Of a stretch of 64,000 nucleotides of DNA, positions 48,101-58,269 are shown in pieces (the first letter of the stretch is position 1; each line of letters begins with the position of its first letter). Origin of the DNA: Brassica napus (lineage: Eukaryota > Streptophyta > Magnoliopsida > Brassicales > Brassicaceae); NCBI RefSeq assembly GCF_020379485.1, contig NC_063437.1, forward strand, positions 13,851,726 to 13,915,725. The letters are read 5' to 3'. Position numbers and translations under genes: made by a program. Below the pieces are notes generated by a model that worked only from the letters and a program-made list of their open reading frames with translations, made no database searches and was not told the origin of the DNA.

Positions 48101-49112
48101 ATAGGATGCGACTCCTTTGCCTCCAGTAAAGCTCTTCTTCTTTGTAAGCTGCCTCAAGTGTCGCTTTCAGTGACTCGATTTGAACGGTATCCGGCACTGA
48201 GCTAGACAGAGCCTCCTCTAGCCGCTGTTGAGCCGCTTGAATAGCCAAGTTGCTGTTGAGATTCTGTTCTTTCGTCCATTTAATTATGCTGTGCCTGATG
48301 TTCCCAATCCTAGTTAGTACAGACTCAAGGGGATATTGATGCCATTGTACCTCCACCAGCTTCCTAATCTCCGGCTTATTCTTCAGTCTTCTGTCAAACC
48401 GGAATAAGCCCTTCTTTTTGCGCAGCGAAACGTCAAAGTGAACTACTATTGGCCGATGGTCGGAGCCCTCAAATCTCAAGTATTCACTGCGTCCCGCCGG
48501 GAACCGTTCAAACCACGAGCAATTTGCCATTGCTCGATCCAGTCGTGACTGGATAAAGTGGTTATATCTTGTACCTCGCCATGATAAATGATTCCCGGAA
48601 TATTGGAGATCCCATAAGCCCATCTGCGATACGAAACTCCTAAAAGATAGGAAGGATCCTTCCCACCGGGCAGGACCACCAATTTTCTCGGAATTATCTA
48701 GGAGATCATTGAAATCTCCCGTAAGTAACCACGCGTCATCTCTATCTGATCCTAGTTCCGTCAGTTTGCTCCAAAAAGCAGGACGGTCTGATGGGTTAGG
48801 GGCTCCATAGATAAAGGACACAAAGCTAAATGTTCCATACGCTTCAATCCGGGTGTCAATGATATTAGGAGAAGAGTAGAGTATCTCAACCTGAATTTCG
48901 TCTTTCCAAGATAGGGAGAGGCCGCCCGCAAGACCCACTGGGGGAACAGTGAAGTGGTTCTTTAGCTCCGAGTTCTTAAAGTGCTTGAAAATCGCCTCAT
49001 CTTGATTCTTGGTTTCCATCAGAAATAACACTGCCGGGGAAATCCTCTTTCGGAATTCCCTAATACGCTGGCCCGTCAAGGGGTTCCCGATGCCTTGACA
49101 GTTCCAGCTCAC
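45102..49112 (-). CDS. LINE ORF2: endonuclease, reverse transcriptase, RNase H
   Basis: 1336 residues, intact. Apurinic-type endonuclease at about 1-225: N-terminal NCQG, MET in place of the usual SET, TGDFNDL, and SDHRPIV near 215. Reverse transcriptase at about 460-740: LIPK, YRPIALCN, DMSKAYDRIEW, RQGDPLSPYLF and the catalytic FADD near 673. A zinc-binding region typical of plant LINEs lies at about 1030-1090 (RHFMWKA, CKRCG, ETELHVLLQCPFA). RNase H is at about 1200-1325 (FSDAAWE, then AEALAVKAAL, HSDSKTLI and EADLIAKAA). It nicks the target and copies the RNA in place. ORF1 ends five bases upstream. All key motifs are present. Confidence 0.95.
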   Translation of the reverse strand: MSWNCQGIGNPLTGQRIREFRKRISPAVLFLMETKNQDEAIFKHFKNSELKNHFTVPPVGLAGGLSLSWKDEIQVEILYSSPNIIDTRIEAYGTFSFVSFIYGAPNPSDRPAFWSKLTELGSDRDDAWLLTGDFNDLLDNSEKIGGPARWEGSFLSFRSFVSQMGLWDLQYSGNHLSWRGTRYNHFIQSRLDRAMANCSWFERFPAGRSEYLRFEGSDHRPIVVHFDVSLRKKKGLFRFDRRLKNKPEIRKLVEVQWHQYPLESVLTRIGNIRHSIIKWTKEQNLNSNLAIQAAQQRLEEALSSSVPDTVQIESLKATLEAAYKEEELYWRQRSRILWLQCGDRNTNYFHAATRGRRAVNKFSVIEDVEGKAVYKETEIVHCITDYYSRIFRAQMSDSSLVVQEGITPLVTNEMNVTLVAMPSPMEIREALFSIHPEKAPGPDGFSASFYQTFWDILGADVVKDIQAFFESSVMDPRQNETHVRLIPKILGPKKVADYRPIALCNTHYKIIAKLLTRRLQPLLPDLISEHQSAFVKGRAISDNVLITHEILHYLQHSEAKVRCSMAIKTDMSKAYDRIEWQFLRNVLARFGFHDRWISWIMTCVTSVSYSYLINGAAQGKVVPSRGIRQGDPLSPYLFILCTEVLSGLCKKAQQQGEVVGVKVARNCPAVNHLLFADDTKFFSRTDQRSCAALIKILKRYEEASGQFINLEKSAITFSSKTPGEAKRRIREQLQILNEGGIGKYLGLPEYFGRKKRDIFASIVDRIRQRSHSWTSRFLSGAGKIVLLKSVLAAMPTYAMSCFKLPLSLCKQIQSVLTRFWWDISPEVRKMCWVSWQNLAKPKGAGGLGFREIEQFNDAMLAKLSWRILKNPSSLLARLLLGKYCVHSSFLETQPSSGASHGWRGILVGRDLLTRGLGWAVGSGRDICLWSEPWLSTSEPMAPVGPPTFATKDWRVSKFILPGTNDWDVLAIRATLPQYEEIIRRLVPSALLALDERVWLPSSSGEYSTKSGYAVAKLCNGSQEDLAFNWNKCIWQVDTSPKIRHFMWKAKTQSLAVGSVLQNRGLAANPVCKRCGVLETELHVLLQCPFARKVWELVPSMFKPSLANTDSVASLLQQCRKMISLPPTGLGSTPLYPWVLWILWTNRNKFLFEDKVFSEQSTVLKILQDARAWQAAQTNVKTPSLPQCVVPDTSLPAANSYAWSLFSDAAWEASTGNCGMGWVLRDSDSSFAERSSSHRRFVPSALVAEALAVKAALSAALSSHVSSIQIHSDSKTLISLLKTRGKDVALKGVLYDISVLARSFTSISFIHVSRLANVEADLIAKAALLSISTSATL

Positions 49113-49117
49113 ACATG

Positions 49118-50896
49118 CTAAGGAAGAGAGCCTTGGAGAGGATGAAAATCCTTCTCCTTACGCACGATTGCGGGTATCAGCTTTGTCGTCGGTCCATTCT
49201 TGAGTTTCTTCCTGGTTTGTGATCTGCCTCCCGCTGTAATTGCGTCCAACATCAGTTTTCTCCGAGGTGAGGAATGAACCTTTGTGACACGTCTTCTTTT
49301 AACTGTGATACCTTGGCCGGTATTCTTTGACATTCTCTTGCAATCTTGGGAGTTCTCAGCAATTCGTTTCCCGGCTGCCTTAGTTGACAGTGCTTGTTGT
49401 AGCTGTAAGTCAAAAACATTGTCTTGCTCTTCATCCTCATCTGCTCGTAGAGACCCAAGCCTTAGCGACACGTGAATTCTGTCTTCGCTTAAGGTCCTGA
49501 TGGGAGATCTTTCGCAAAGTCCAATCCTCCCAGACTCAAAGATAGTAGAACTCGACGGGCGAGTAATGGATTTGTCATTCAAGAGAAGTGGCGCTCCCTT
49601 CGTTGGGATTTTTTCTCTGACCAGTGGCCCAAGGGCCTCAGAGTTTGCCAAATCTCTTTCAGCGGTCCTCATCGTGTTAACAGATAGTCTCTCCTTTGCC
49701 GGGATTCTATCCTCGCTTGATACATGTTCTGATCGCGGGTCTGATAGTCTGGACGCTAGACTAGCTCTCCTCTGATCTGCCGACGGGTTTGTCACCGGGG
49801 AGAGGTGTGATCGAGAGGTAACATCTCTAACTGGAGAGCCATGCTGTTCTTGAGGTAGAACCGAGCCAGTATGTTCCTTAACCCGATAAGAACCTTCCCT
49901 GCGCGAGTTTGAGGTATGTTCATGCGACGTATGATAAGTCCGAGAGCCTCGTGGAGTAGCGCTGCGGTGCGATAGGGATCGATCATCATAGCGTCTTTTA
50001 TTCTCCTCAAATTCCGAGCTCCTTCCTGATTCATTTCGGGAGGAGTATACCCGAGCTACCACATCTGAATGAGGGTTTGCATTCCTTGTGTTCGTCCATC
50101 GGGTCACTCTATTGTTTGCGAGGTTCTGTTGACGAGAGAACCTCCGATCATCTTGACGTCTCCGACCTTCTTCAATTCTCTCTAAAGTGTTCTGTTGAGA
50201 GATACCCAAGTCTCTTCTTTCCCCGTGGTGTGAGCGAGACAGAGGGCATCTGCGCTTTTCACTATCCTCATGATCGAGAGACTTACAGAAGAAACAGTGT
50301 TTCCCAATTTTTTCATACTCCAACTCGACTTCCACTATTTCTCGAGATGGCAATTGCAGGTCCATCTTCATAATGAGAGGCTTTAAACCATTTACCTGGA
50401 CCCTGAGGCGAGCTTTATCAACTTCACGATCATCAATGGGGCCTAGGGCAGCACCAATAGCTTCAATGGTTTCATCTATCCAGTAGTGGAGAGGAATGCC
50501 ATGGACTCTAATCCAAAAAGGGATTCGGCCTGGGAAGGTATCAGACACGACTGGCTCCCACCTTTGTAGAATGAACATCCAGTTCTTAAAGTGAAAGGGG
50601 GCTTTTGCAAGAATAGTCTGGAGATCCCTCTCTGACTCAAAGCCGAACTGAAACAGAGTAGGGCCAAGATCCCGTCCTGTTATTCTACCCACAACATTCC
50701 ATTGTTGTAGAAAGAAATCCACTAGCGCCCTTGTTTTCTGAATCGAAGGGTTGGTGACTCTTCCAATGAGAGTGAGCTTGTTGCGTTCAATGAGGCCAGA
50801 GACATTCGCATCCGGGATCCTCACCAGCGGTTTGCGTGGTGGAAACTCCTCAGCTCTCTCTTTACCTTTCTCCGTTCTCGAGTAACGGTGAGACAT
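49118..50896 (-). CDS. LINE ORF1: DUF4283/CCHC nucleic-acid-binding protein
   Basis: 592 residues, intact. A DUF4283-type domain covers about 30-190 (LIGRVTNP, FILQRWEPV, PFWIRVHGIPLHYW). A zinc knuckle follows at about 200-217 (C-x2-C-x4-H-x7-C, CFFCKSLDH). The C-terminal two thirds are Ser/Arg-rich and disordered-looking, ending in basic clusters (KRRR, RKKLK). Expected to coat the LINE RNA. The start at 50896 is the first Met after a stop-containing leader. Confidence 0.88.
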   Translation of the reverse strand: MSHRYSRTEKGKERAEEFPPRKPLVRIPDANVSGLIERNKLTLIGRVTNPSIQKTRALVDFFLQQWNVVGRITGRDLGPTLFQFGFESERDLQTILAKAPFHFKNWMFILQRWEPVVSDTFPGRIPFWIRVHGIPLHYWIDETIEAIGAALGPIDDREVDKARLRVQVNGLKPLIMKMDLQLPSREIVEVELEYEKIGKHCFFCKSLDHEDSEKRRCPLSRSHHGERRDLGISQQNTLERIEEGRRRQDDRRFSRQQNLANNRVTRWTNTRNANPHSDVVARVYSSRNESGRSSEFEENKRRYDDRSLSHRSATPRGSRTYHTSHEHTSNSRREGSYRVKEHTGSVLPQEQHGSPVRDVTSRSHLSPVTNPSADQRRASLASRLSDPRSEHVSSEDRIPAKERLSVNTMRTAERDLANSEALGPLVREKIPTKGAPLLLNDKSITRPSSSTIFESGRIGLCERSPIRTLSEDRIHVSLRLGSLRADEDEEQDNVFDLQLQQALSTKAAGKRIAENSQDCKRMSKNTGQGITVKRRRVTKVHSSPRRKLMLDAITAGGRSQTRKKLKNGPTTKLIPAIVRKEKDFHPLQGSLP

Positions 50897-51813
50897 TTTG
50901 GCAGAGAGAGGTAGGTGAAAGTGACAGTCAAGGGGAAGACTACAACCCGTAGTAAAACTGGAACCAGAGAGCGATGGTAGCTATGGAGACTACAAACTGT
51001 AGTAGCTTGGTGCAAGACAGGGGAACTACACAAACGTAGTAGTGAAGCTTTTACCGGGAGCAGAGGGAGGTAAAGGAGCTGTCTACAGGCGAGAGCTCTA
51101 TTGACTTCAGATTGTCCATCATCCTAGTCAGAATCACTAACAAGCGGACTTCACCGGCAAGAATGGCCGGAAAAGGCGGTCCCTCCGACACGGTCGGGGG
51201 AAGAACCCGAAGTGTAAAGACCAGGAGCGTTCTTCAGACTGCGGGATATTACCGAAAGAGGTAACAGTTTCGAAAATTGCAGGACAGAGGTAGGAGGAAA
51301 GCAGCCGAAAGGGGAAGTCAACTCCGGGAAACAGTTAAGCGACCAGCGGTTAAAGACTTGTTTCGAAACCGGTGCCCGAGAGAGAAAACTTTGTGGTTCA
51401 ATTTTGTATACTCATATGCCATGGAATGAAACATACTTTTACAAATATGGAGTAGAGACAGGACGCGAGGAAGACGACCTCAACTGTTGGAGATTTTCAA
51501 GAGAGAATCTGGTGACTATCCTCAGCACTTCTCCGGTGGTGGCTCTTCGGGTCGAGCGGTGCGTTTAGTTCTTTTACTTTCAACTCATTTTTTCTGACTA
51601 TGCTGTTGTTGATAACAGGAGTCGTGTGTTTTGACCAAATTTCTTCTTATACTAGATCTCCCCCGCTGGATGCATTACCTTACTAGCAGAAGCAATGAAC
51701 CGAGCATAAAGGACATGGGGCTACGTCTGAGGGAAATCGATCTTGATCTGTGGCCCAAAGCCAAGGACAACCTTGTTATTATTACTCATGGTTCTGTATG
51801 CAGATTGGTTCTA

Positions 51814-51868
51814 GACTTCTAGCACAAGTTTTTTTTTTGTTTTTAAAAACTGACTTCTAGCACAAGTT
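51814..51868. repeat. Micro-insertion flanked by 17 bp direct repeats
   Basis: GACTTCTAGCACAAGTT at 51814-51830 recurs exactly at 51852-51868. The 21 bp between are a T run, GTTTTT and AAAAACT. Confidence 0.6.
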
Positions 51869-51989
51869 GTTCTCTTTAATTTTTTCTTAACCTTGTTTTC
51901 ATGTATATATTAATGTTGGTGAAGAAGCACGTTATCTTAAATTCTGTTCTATAAGAAATGTTTAACTCTTTTCTTTCTTTCTTTAACAC

Positions 51990-52017
51990 AAGAATGTTTT
52001 TTTTTTTTAAGAATGTT
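51990..52017. repeat. Micro-insertion flanked by 9 bp direct repeats
   Basis: AAGAATGTT at 51990-51998 and 52009-52017 flanks ten T only. This is the shortest case and could also be replication slippage. Confidence 0.4.
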
Positions 52018-52454
52018 AACTCAATCATGGACTTTAATCCACTCCATTGTTAGTTTTTCTTTTGTTTTATGGTCGTAGAAATGTTTCTTGGCTTTTAGTT
52101 TTGTGCTTGATTATTTCTCAGGATTTGAAAAGATACCTATTGGATCTTTCTATTTTTAGATAATAATCGGTATATTTTCGCTTAAACTATTTGTATTGTT
52201 TGCACAAAAGAAAAAACTCTTTTTATTCTTTCTGATCTAATATTGAATAAAAGTCTTTTGGATAACTCACCATGAAATTCATCAAATACATGCAATTATG
52301 TATCGATTTCCGATTAAACTGCATAAGCATAAGTTTAAAATTATACCAGACCATATTCAGTTTTAACGAAACCAATTCAATTTATTTTATTATAGTTTTT
52401 ATAAGAAAAATAAATAAATTTGATTCTAATTCTAGTTTGCATATAATCTGTCAA

Positions 52455-52762
52455 CTAGGTGTTTTGCCCGCATCCGGGCTTAAATATTTTTATAATTTTG
52501 AAAAGTTCTTTGTACACTATATTCATTATACTAAAATAAATTTTAAAATAACTTAATATTATATTTTTAATTATATAATTAAAATTTTTAATTTAATTAA
52601 TATTTAATTATGTAATTTGTGTGTTTTAACTTTTTATTAAAATAAATTTTCAGATAACAATACAATATATATATATATATATATAAATTATCTCTTTTTT
52701 AAATTATATTTTTAATGTGAAAGCTCGATTCCAAAAATTTACTTCGCAAATAATAGTATAGA
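52455..52762 (-). mobile_element. Short non-autonomous Helitron, 308 bp, with paralogous empty site
   Basis: Read on the minus strand, it starts TCTATACTATTATTTG at 52762. It ends with the hairpin GCCCGGATGCGGGC and CTAG at 52458-52455, with A and T as host bases. The duplicated 5' flank of copy 6 (about 60361-60385) has the same surrounding sequence (AATCT then TCAGAATTCATA) without the insert, which confirms both borders. Confidence 0.92.
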
Positions 52763-53058
52763 TCAGAATTCATAAAAAAAACATAAAATAAAAAAAAATT
52801 ATTTAAGAAATAAAATAAAAATTTAATGTGCTTTAAATATAATTTGAATGGACATATACGTTATCATGTTTTATTTAAACAGGTTTTGAGCGAATTTTGA
52901 CTTACAAGAATTCAAACGGACATACATTCAATGACGAGATTTTAAACGGACATACATTAAACGACGAGATTTTATCGCCTGTTTTGCAGACTGTTATACG
53001 ATTAATTAATATATATATATGTAGTTAAAATCATGAGAAATCGAAGCAGTCAGCTATA

Positions 53059-54393
53059 ATGGCAGAGCCTGCAACGGAGAAAGAGACATCATCTGTGATG
53101 CCAGACTCGTTTCTTCTCTCAGATAGTGTAAGAACTCTTTTCTACTAAATTTGATAGGATTCTGCGTTCTTTTTAATGCTTTTTGATAGATTCCGGTATG
53201 GTGTTTATATGCTGAAAAGAAGATTAGAACCAATATAAGTGTTGTAGCTTTACAATATAAATCTCCTCTTTCAGGTTTCAAAACTGTGTCTGTCTCCATC
53301 AGCAAAAATGACAACGAACGGGATCACCTGGTCCCTTCTCCCTGAAAAGCCACTGAACATTATCTCCGAGAAGCTGGATGACTGTTTCGATGTTGTTCAT
53401 GCTCGCTCTGTTTGCACCTCGTGGCGTTCCATCATTCCCTTTCCTTCTTACCTATCACGCCAAAGTTACTCTCTTCCCTCGCTCGATAACAAAGGCTCTT
53501 GGACCCTCGAGAAGATCCCTCTCTTCCTCTTTAGACCCCGAGCTCTTGCCGCTGACTACTTCTTGGGAGGGATAGGCAGAGATGAGCCAGAGGAGGAGCT
53601 TCCATATCCTAACCAATGCTCAGTTAAAGTAGAGATTCCAGGATCATCTGATCCAAGGTTGATGAACATGCTCGACTGCCAGATCTTCCCTCTTCGCCAT
53701 CAGTACCGAATGATTGGTTGCAATGCTAAAGGATACAGATGCGTGGCTGTTCTTCCTCTAAACAAGGAGGGAGGAGGAGATTTCGTTGTTCTCCTCAACT
53801 GCACTAGTGTTTTGATGGTGTTGAGAAGTAACGAAATGAGGTGGAGGCGGTTTCAGACACTCTCAGTACATCCGTGCGATGATTTAGTCACTTTTAGAGG
53901 CAGGTTTTATGCACTCTTTGTTAACGGAGACGTTTTCGGTTTCGATCCTCATTTCCTGGAACTGTATCCGCTGGTACGCTTCGAGCTTGATCGGAAATGC
54001 GGTTGGTCCACCTCTCTGGTTCCATCTGGTGATGATGAGCTTTTCCTGGTTGAGCTAATCTCCTCTCGTAATGCTGATGTGTTAGATTTAATGAGTCGGT
54101 TAAAATTAAGAGTGTGTAGGCTAGATGTGGAAGCTGGTCAATGGGTGGTGGTCAAAGATATAGGAGACCGTGTGTTGGTTATTGGAGACTTGGGAAATGT
54201 CTCATTCTCGGCGAAAGAGCTTCCTGATGGTTGTGGTGTGAGTGCGAACTCTATTTTGTTTACTTATGGGCCAAGCAATGTAACATGCTCCTACAAATAT
54301 GACGACGACCTCAACTGTTGGAGATATTCAAGAGAGGATCTGGTGACTATCCTCGGCACGTCTCCGGTAGTGGCTCTCCGGGTTGAACGGTAG
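53059..54393 (+). CDS. AMR1-like F-box/DUF295 protein, copy 5 (intact)
   Basis: Two exons, 53059-53127 and 53275-54393, give 395 residues. The short first exon encodes an acidic leader (MAEPATEKETSS). The F-box is at about 36-80 (SLLPEKPLNIISEKLDDCF, HARSVCTSWRS), with Lys-Pro replacing the Glu-Leu usual in the F-box core (LPEEL in the other copies), which may weaken SKP1 binding. The DUF295 region follows (DYFLGGIGRDE, GCNAKGYR, GDDELFLVE, IGDRVLVIG, LPDGCGVSANS, TILGTSPVVALRVER). It is the closest intact relative of copy 6 and shares its 5' flank. Expected to act as an SCF adaptor; the ascorbate-pathway link is by analogy to AMR1 only. Confidence 0.85.
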
Positions 54394-55420
54394 GTCTTTG
54401 GATTCTTGAGACATCTATTTATTTATTTTATTAGGTTCGGTTTTGAATTTTCGTTACGATTTTTAGGTAAAGAGTTTGTGATATGGTGAAAGCTTAGATT
54501 ATTAGTCTAGTTTTAATACAATTCAGTTAGTACTAGGAACACATTTGTCTGCCTATATGTGCTCTTGATATCTCACAGTCGTGTTTTGACTAAATTTCAT
54601 CTTATACCAGATCTTCAGCAGATGCATATAGCCACCGTTCTTCATGGCCACACACCCATAGGAGTGTAAACTTTAGAGTATGAGTCAATCATAAAGGACA
54701 TGAGACTGGGTCTGATCCTTGGCCTAATTGCAAGGAAAACATTAATACTGTTATTATCTTTTTTTTTGTAACAAGGAACAATAATAATGGCGTTTATTTT
54801 CCAAAATCTATTAAGCTTGAATTTATGGTATATGAACAAAACAAGGTTTTTCCATTTTTAGCAAAATTCCCTAGTAATTAGTTTCTGAAAATTTTCTTTT
54901 GGACTTTTTCAAATATGATCTAAAATTTTGAGTCAAACACAAAAATAACAATGGTTTTTTTGAATTTTTTTTTCTTATTCATCCTAAAAGTTTAAGTTAT
55001 TCACGAAAATGCTATTAATTTTTTTTTTTTTTACAAATGATTATTTTACCTTATCATCCTCATCTTCATCTTCACCAAATATTAACAATATAAAAAAAAA
55101 ATATTAACAATATTGACATTTCCATCAATATACTAACCACCATGAACAACCAATTTAAAACTTTTAATGTACCAAAGTTTTGATTCTTATTTTTCATATC
55201 TCATTACTTATGCACATAAATCACATTTTTCGCTCTCTTCAAATTCATCCAAAAAAACTAAGATTTTGGTTCCAAGCTTTGTAAGGTTCATAGAGACATT
55301 AAAGTTCATGATTCGTGCTCATTAACGACTTGGTAGCTTTTGTAGTGACGTTCTGGGTACTTAGAGACGCAAAATAAGTAATCTCACAGACTCAAGATAT
55401 GTAATCATTTTTTTTCTCAG
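54394..55420. other. 3' flank of F-box copy 5
   Basis: 54570-54745 retains a decayed copy of the flank fragment at 51600-51825 (CATAAAGGACATG, GATCTTCAGCAGATGCAT). The rest is AT-rich with long T runs. No gene. Confidence 0.45.
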
Positions 55421-56859
55421 ATCTGTTCGCGAAGACTTTCAGAAGACTTCGCTAGATGCATTCTACATCAAGAAGATTTCCTTAGAAGTCTTCTAACTTT
55501 CCTTTATTAAGAAAAAAACGAAAATCCACCGGATAAATATGTTAGTTTTGAAATTGACCAAAGTTTGTTAGAAATTTGACTTTTTATATAAGACTTCTCG
55601 GGAAGTCTTTTCGAAAAAAAACTTCTATAGAAAGTCTTCTGAAAATTTTCCCGAAGTCTTCTCAGTGTCACAAATTTTATTCTGGGTTTTGGTCATATCT
55701 TTCTAGAAGTCTTCTCTGATAAAATCAAATATAGTCAATTGCAAAAGTATTCCAGGTAGACTTCTTGCGACATTGAGAAAACTTTCAGAAGAATTCTATA
55801 TAAGTCTTCTATAAAAAGTCAAGTTTCTGACAAACTTTAGTCAATTGCAAAACTAACATATTTATCCGAGAAAGCTACTCGAGAAGTCTTCTCTGGCATT
55901 TTCGAGAATTTTTCAAATTCAAAATTAAACCAATATTTATGAAGGAAGACTTCTCAAGATGTCTTCTATAGAGTAGACTTCTTAAGAAGTCTTCCTTCGT
56001 AAATTTGCAATTGCAAAAATGACATAAATAAAGACTTCTTATCTCGGAGAAGACTTCCGTAGAAGTCTTCTACGTCAATGTTGAATAAACTTTCATTTTC
56101 TCTACAATTAAAATTACTTTTTAATATTTTCTTATTAATTCATGTGTATTAGTCAATATTGGGGTTCCTGAATGAAATTCATAACTTTTTGGGTGATAAT
56201 TATGAGATTTCAGATATTTATGTTTACTAATGTTTCTAGATGACTTCTGGAGAAGTCTTCTCTAGATGACTTCTGGAGAAGTCTTCTCTAGATGATTTCT
56301 GGAGAAGTCTTCTCACATGACTTCTGGAAAAGTCTTCTATGTTAGATTTTTAAGAGTGTTAAGTAATTTCAAAGTATGTTTTTAACTTTCAAAAGTGTTA
56401 AGTAACTTCAAAAATATCAAATCATGTGGTTTAATGTGTATCTTCAGATATAAGGTATAATTTTTAACTTACATAAGATTTAAAATTTCAACTTTCATTT
56501 AAAATTCAAGTTTGATATTTTGTGTAATTTGACTAAGTTTACTTGTGAAGTCTTCTCTCTTAGTTTTAGTAAATTTGACTAAGTTTTTGTGTTATTATTG
56601 TGTTTTGTTATAAGTGGGTAGAATGGTTTAAAACATTTCTTGGTATGTTGTATCAATAACTTCAATAATGTCAAGTACTTTGGGAAAAAAAACATGAACA
56701 TATATACCATATTCTTTTGATTAATATCTCTTCAAGTTTACAAAAGAATTCACAACTAAAAGAATACACATACAAATCATAAAACATACCATAAACAAAA
56801 CTATTACACATGGAGCTAGATATAATTCCTCAACATAGATAAGTTTGGACTCCACTTGA

Positions 56860-57840
56860 CATCATTCTTTTATACCACCTTGACCATACGACTTCGGAAG
56901 ACTTCCCGAAGACTTTGCGGGAAGTTGTCTAGCATAAAAAACATTAGAAGACTTCCCAAAAAGTCTTCCAAGAGTCTTTTAAGAGTCTTCTAAGAGTCTT
57001 TTGAGAAGTCTTCTAAGAGTCTTTTGAGAAGTCTTCCAAAGTCTGACACAGATATGAAAAAATATGCATATTCAAAAGCATTCAAATGACTTCAAAACAG
57101 AGTAAACTCAAAAATAAATTCTTTATACTTAAATAATAAACAAAACAACCACATTAGGTTTAATCTATAATTTTTTAGAATCAAATATATAAAACACACA
57201 AAATACATATTCAAAATTTGTATCACTTATGGCTGAAGACTTCGTGGGAAGTCTTATTGCATAAAATGCTTTAAAAGATTTCTCAAGATGTCTTCTGAGA
57301 GTCTTCCAAGAGTCTCCTGAGAAGTTTTCCAAAGTCTGACTCAGATCTGAAAAATCTGCATATTCAAAAATATTCAAATGGCTTCAAAACAGAGAAAGCT
57401 TCAAAAATAATTTTTTATGCTTAAATAATAAACTAAACAATCAAATTAGTTTGAATCTACAACTTTTTAGAATCTAATATATAAACACACACAAAATACT
57501 TATCCAAAATTTGTACCACTTTGGGCAGAAGACTTTCTGAAGACTTCGGAAGACTTTCTGAAGACTTTGTGGGAAGTCTTCTAGCATAATTTGCACTATA
57601 AGACTTGCCTAAAGTATTCTGAGAAGTCTTCCGAGAGTCTTCTGAGAAGTCTTTCAAAGTCTGTTCAGTTGTGAAAAACCTGCAAATTCAAAAACATTCA
57701 AATGACTTCAAAACAGAGAAAAACTTCAAAAATATAATTTTATGATTAAATAATAAACGAAACAGTCACATTAAGTTGAATCTATAATATTTTAGAATCT
57801 AATATGTAAAACACACAATAATAAATATCCAAAATTTATA
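56860..57840. repeat. Tandem units of about 300 bp inside the motif field
   Basis: Similar units start near 57151, 57449 and 57774. Each opens with AATCTATAA/AATCTACAA then TTTTAGAATC(T/A)AATAT and ACACACAAAATA, followed by a cluster of GAAG(A/T)CTTC motifs and CAAATG(A/G)CTTCAAAACAGAGAAA. A partial earlier unit precedes them. Divergence is moderate. Confidence 0.65.
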
Positions 57841-58269
57841 TATATACGTTTAAATGAGTGAAAGATGAGAACCATGTAATGAAAAATCTGCAAAGAGAAG
57901 ATAAAATAGTGAGAAGACATAAGAAAAGAAAATGATAAATGGATTTAAAGCTTGATGTTTTGATGTTCAAAGAGATTAGAGAGAGGTTGTAGAGTTTTAG
58001 AGTGAGAAACATTACATTTTTGTTGTAGACATTTGAGAGGAAAAAAAAGAATGTGTAAATTTTCTTTATATATGGAGATAAAAACTTCAATTATGTTAAA
58101 AAATTTCGATACAAAAGAGGAAGAAGACTTCTTGTGAAGTCTTCTAGACCCAAAATCAAATACATGAGAAGACTTCTGGAAGATTTATGGAAGACTTCGC
58201 TTTAGGCATGAAACCTAAATTCTACAAAAATTAGGCGGGAAATTGTGAGAAGACTTCCTCAGAAGTCTT

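Larger units (their letters stand above)
45053..51397 (-). mobile_element. Full-length L1-type LINE retrotransposon, 6.3 kb
   Basis: Minus-strand non-LTR element flanked by the exact 16 bp duplication TCAATTTTGTATACTC (45037-45052 and 51398-51413). It has a poly-A end (T run at 45053-45062, then GAGCAAAC), a short 3' UTR, ORF2, ORF1 and a GC-richer 5' UTR of about 500 bp (50897-51397). Both ORFs are open over their whole length and the duplication is perfect, so the insertion is recent and the element may be competent. Confidence 0.95.
43954..51568 (+). pseudogene. AMR1-like F-box copy 4, broken by deletion and a LINE
   Basis: The leader exon 43954-44001 and the main exon from 44090 encode the F-box (LLPEELLHIISKNLDDCF, HARSVCTLWRS). 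At about 44252, 52 bp present in copies 5 and 6 are missing, which shifts the frame. The DUF295 region then continues in another frame (from about 44258: SLERIPLFLF, EYFLGGI, GDDELFLVE, IGDRVFIIG, EGCGVSGNS) to 45052, where a full-length LINE is inserted. The last codons resume at 51398-51568 (FYKYGVETG, NCWRFSREN, STSPVVALRVER). The gene therefore has at least two inactivating lesions; their order cannot be told from the sequence. Confidence 0.85.
51569..53058. other. Region between F-box copies 4 and 5
   Basis: 51600-51825 carries a piece of sequence (GLRLREIDLDLWPKAKDN in one frame) that recurs in decayed form at 54570-54745 after copy 5, so the duplicated unit included 3' flank. The source gene of that fragment was not recognised. 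It also holds two micro-insertions and a Helitron. 52272-53058 resembles the 5' flank of copy 6 at 60200-60666. Confidence 0.6.

Noticed and set aside
45581..50373. Plus-strand frames inside the LINE
   Set aside because: They are antisense shadows of LINE ORF1 and ORF2.
57836..58090. 84-codon minus-strand hydrophobic frame
   Set aside because: It lies within the AT-rich motif field and has the Phe/Leu composition expected from AT-rich noise.
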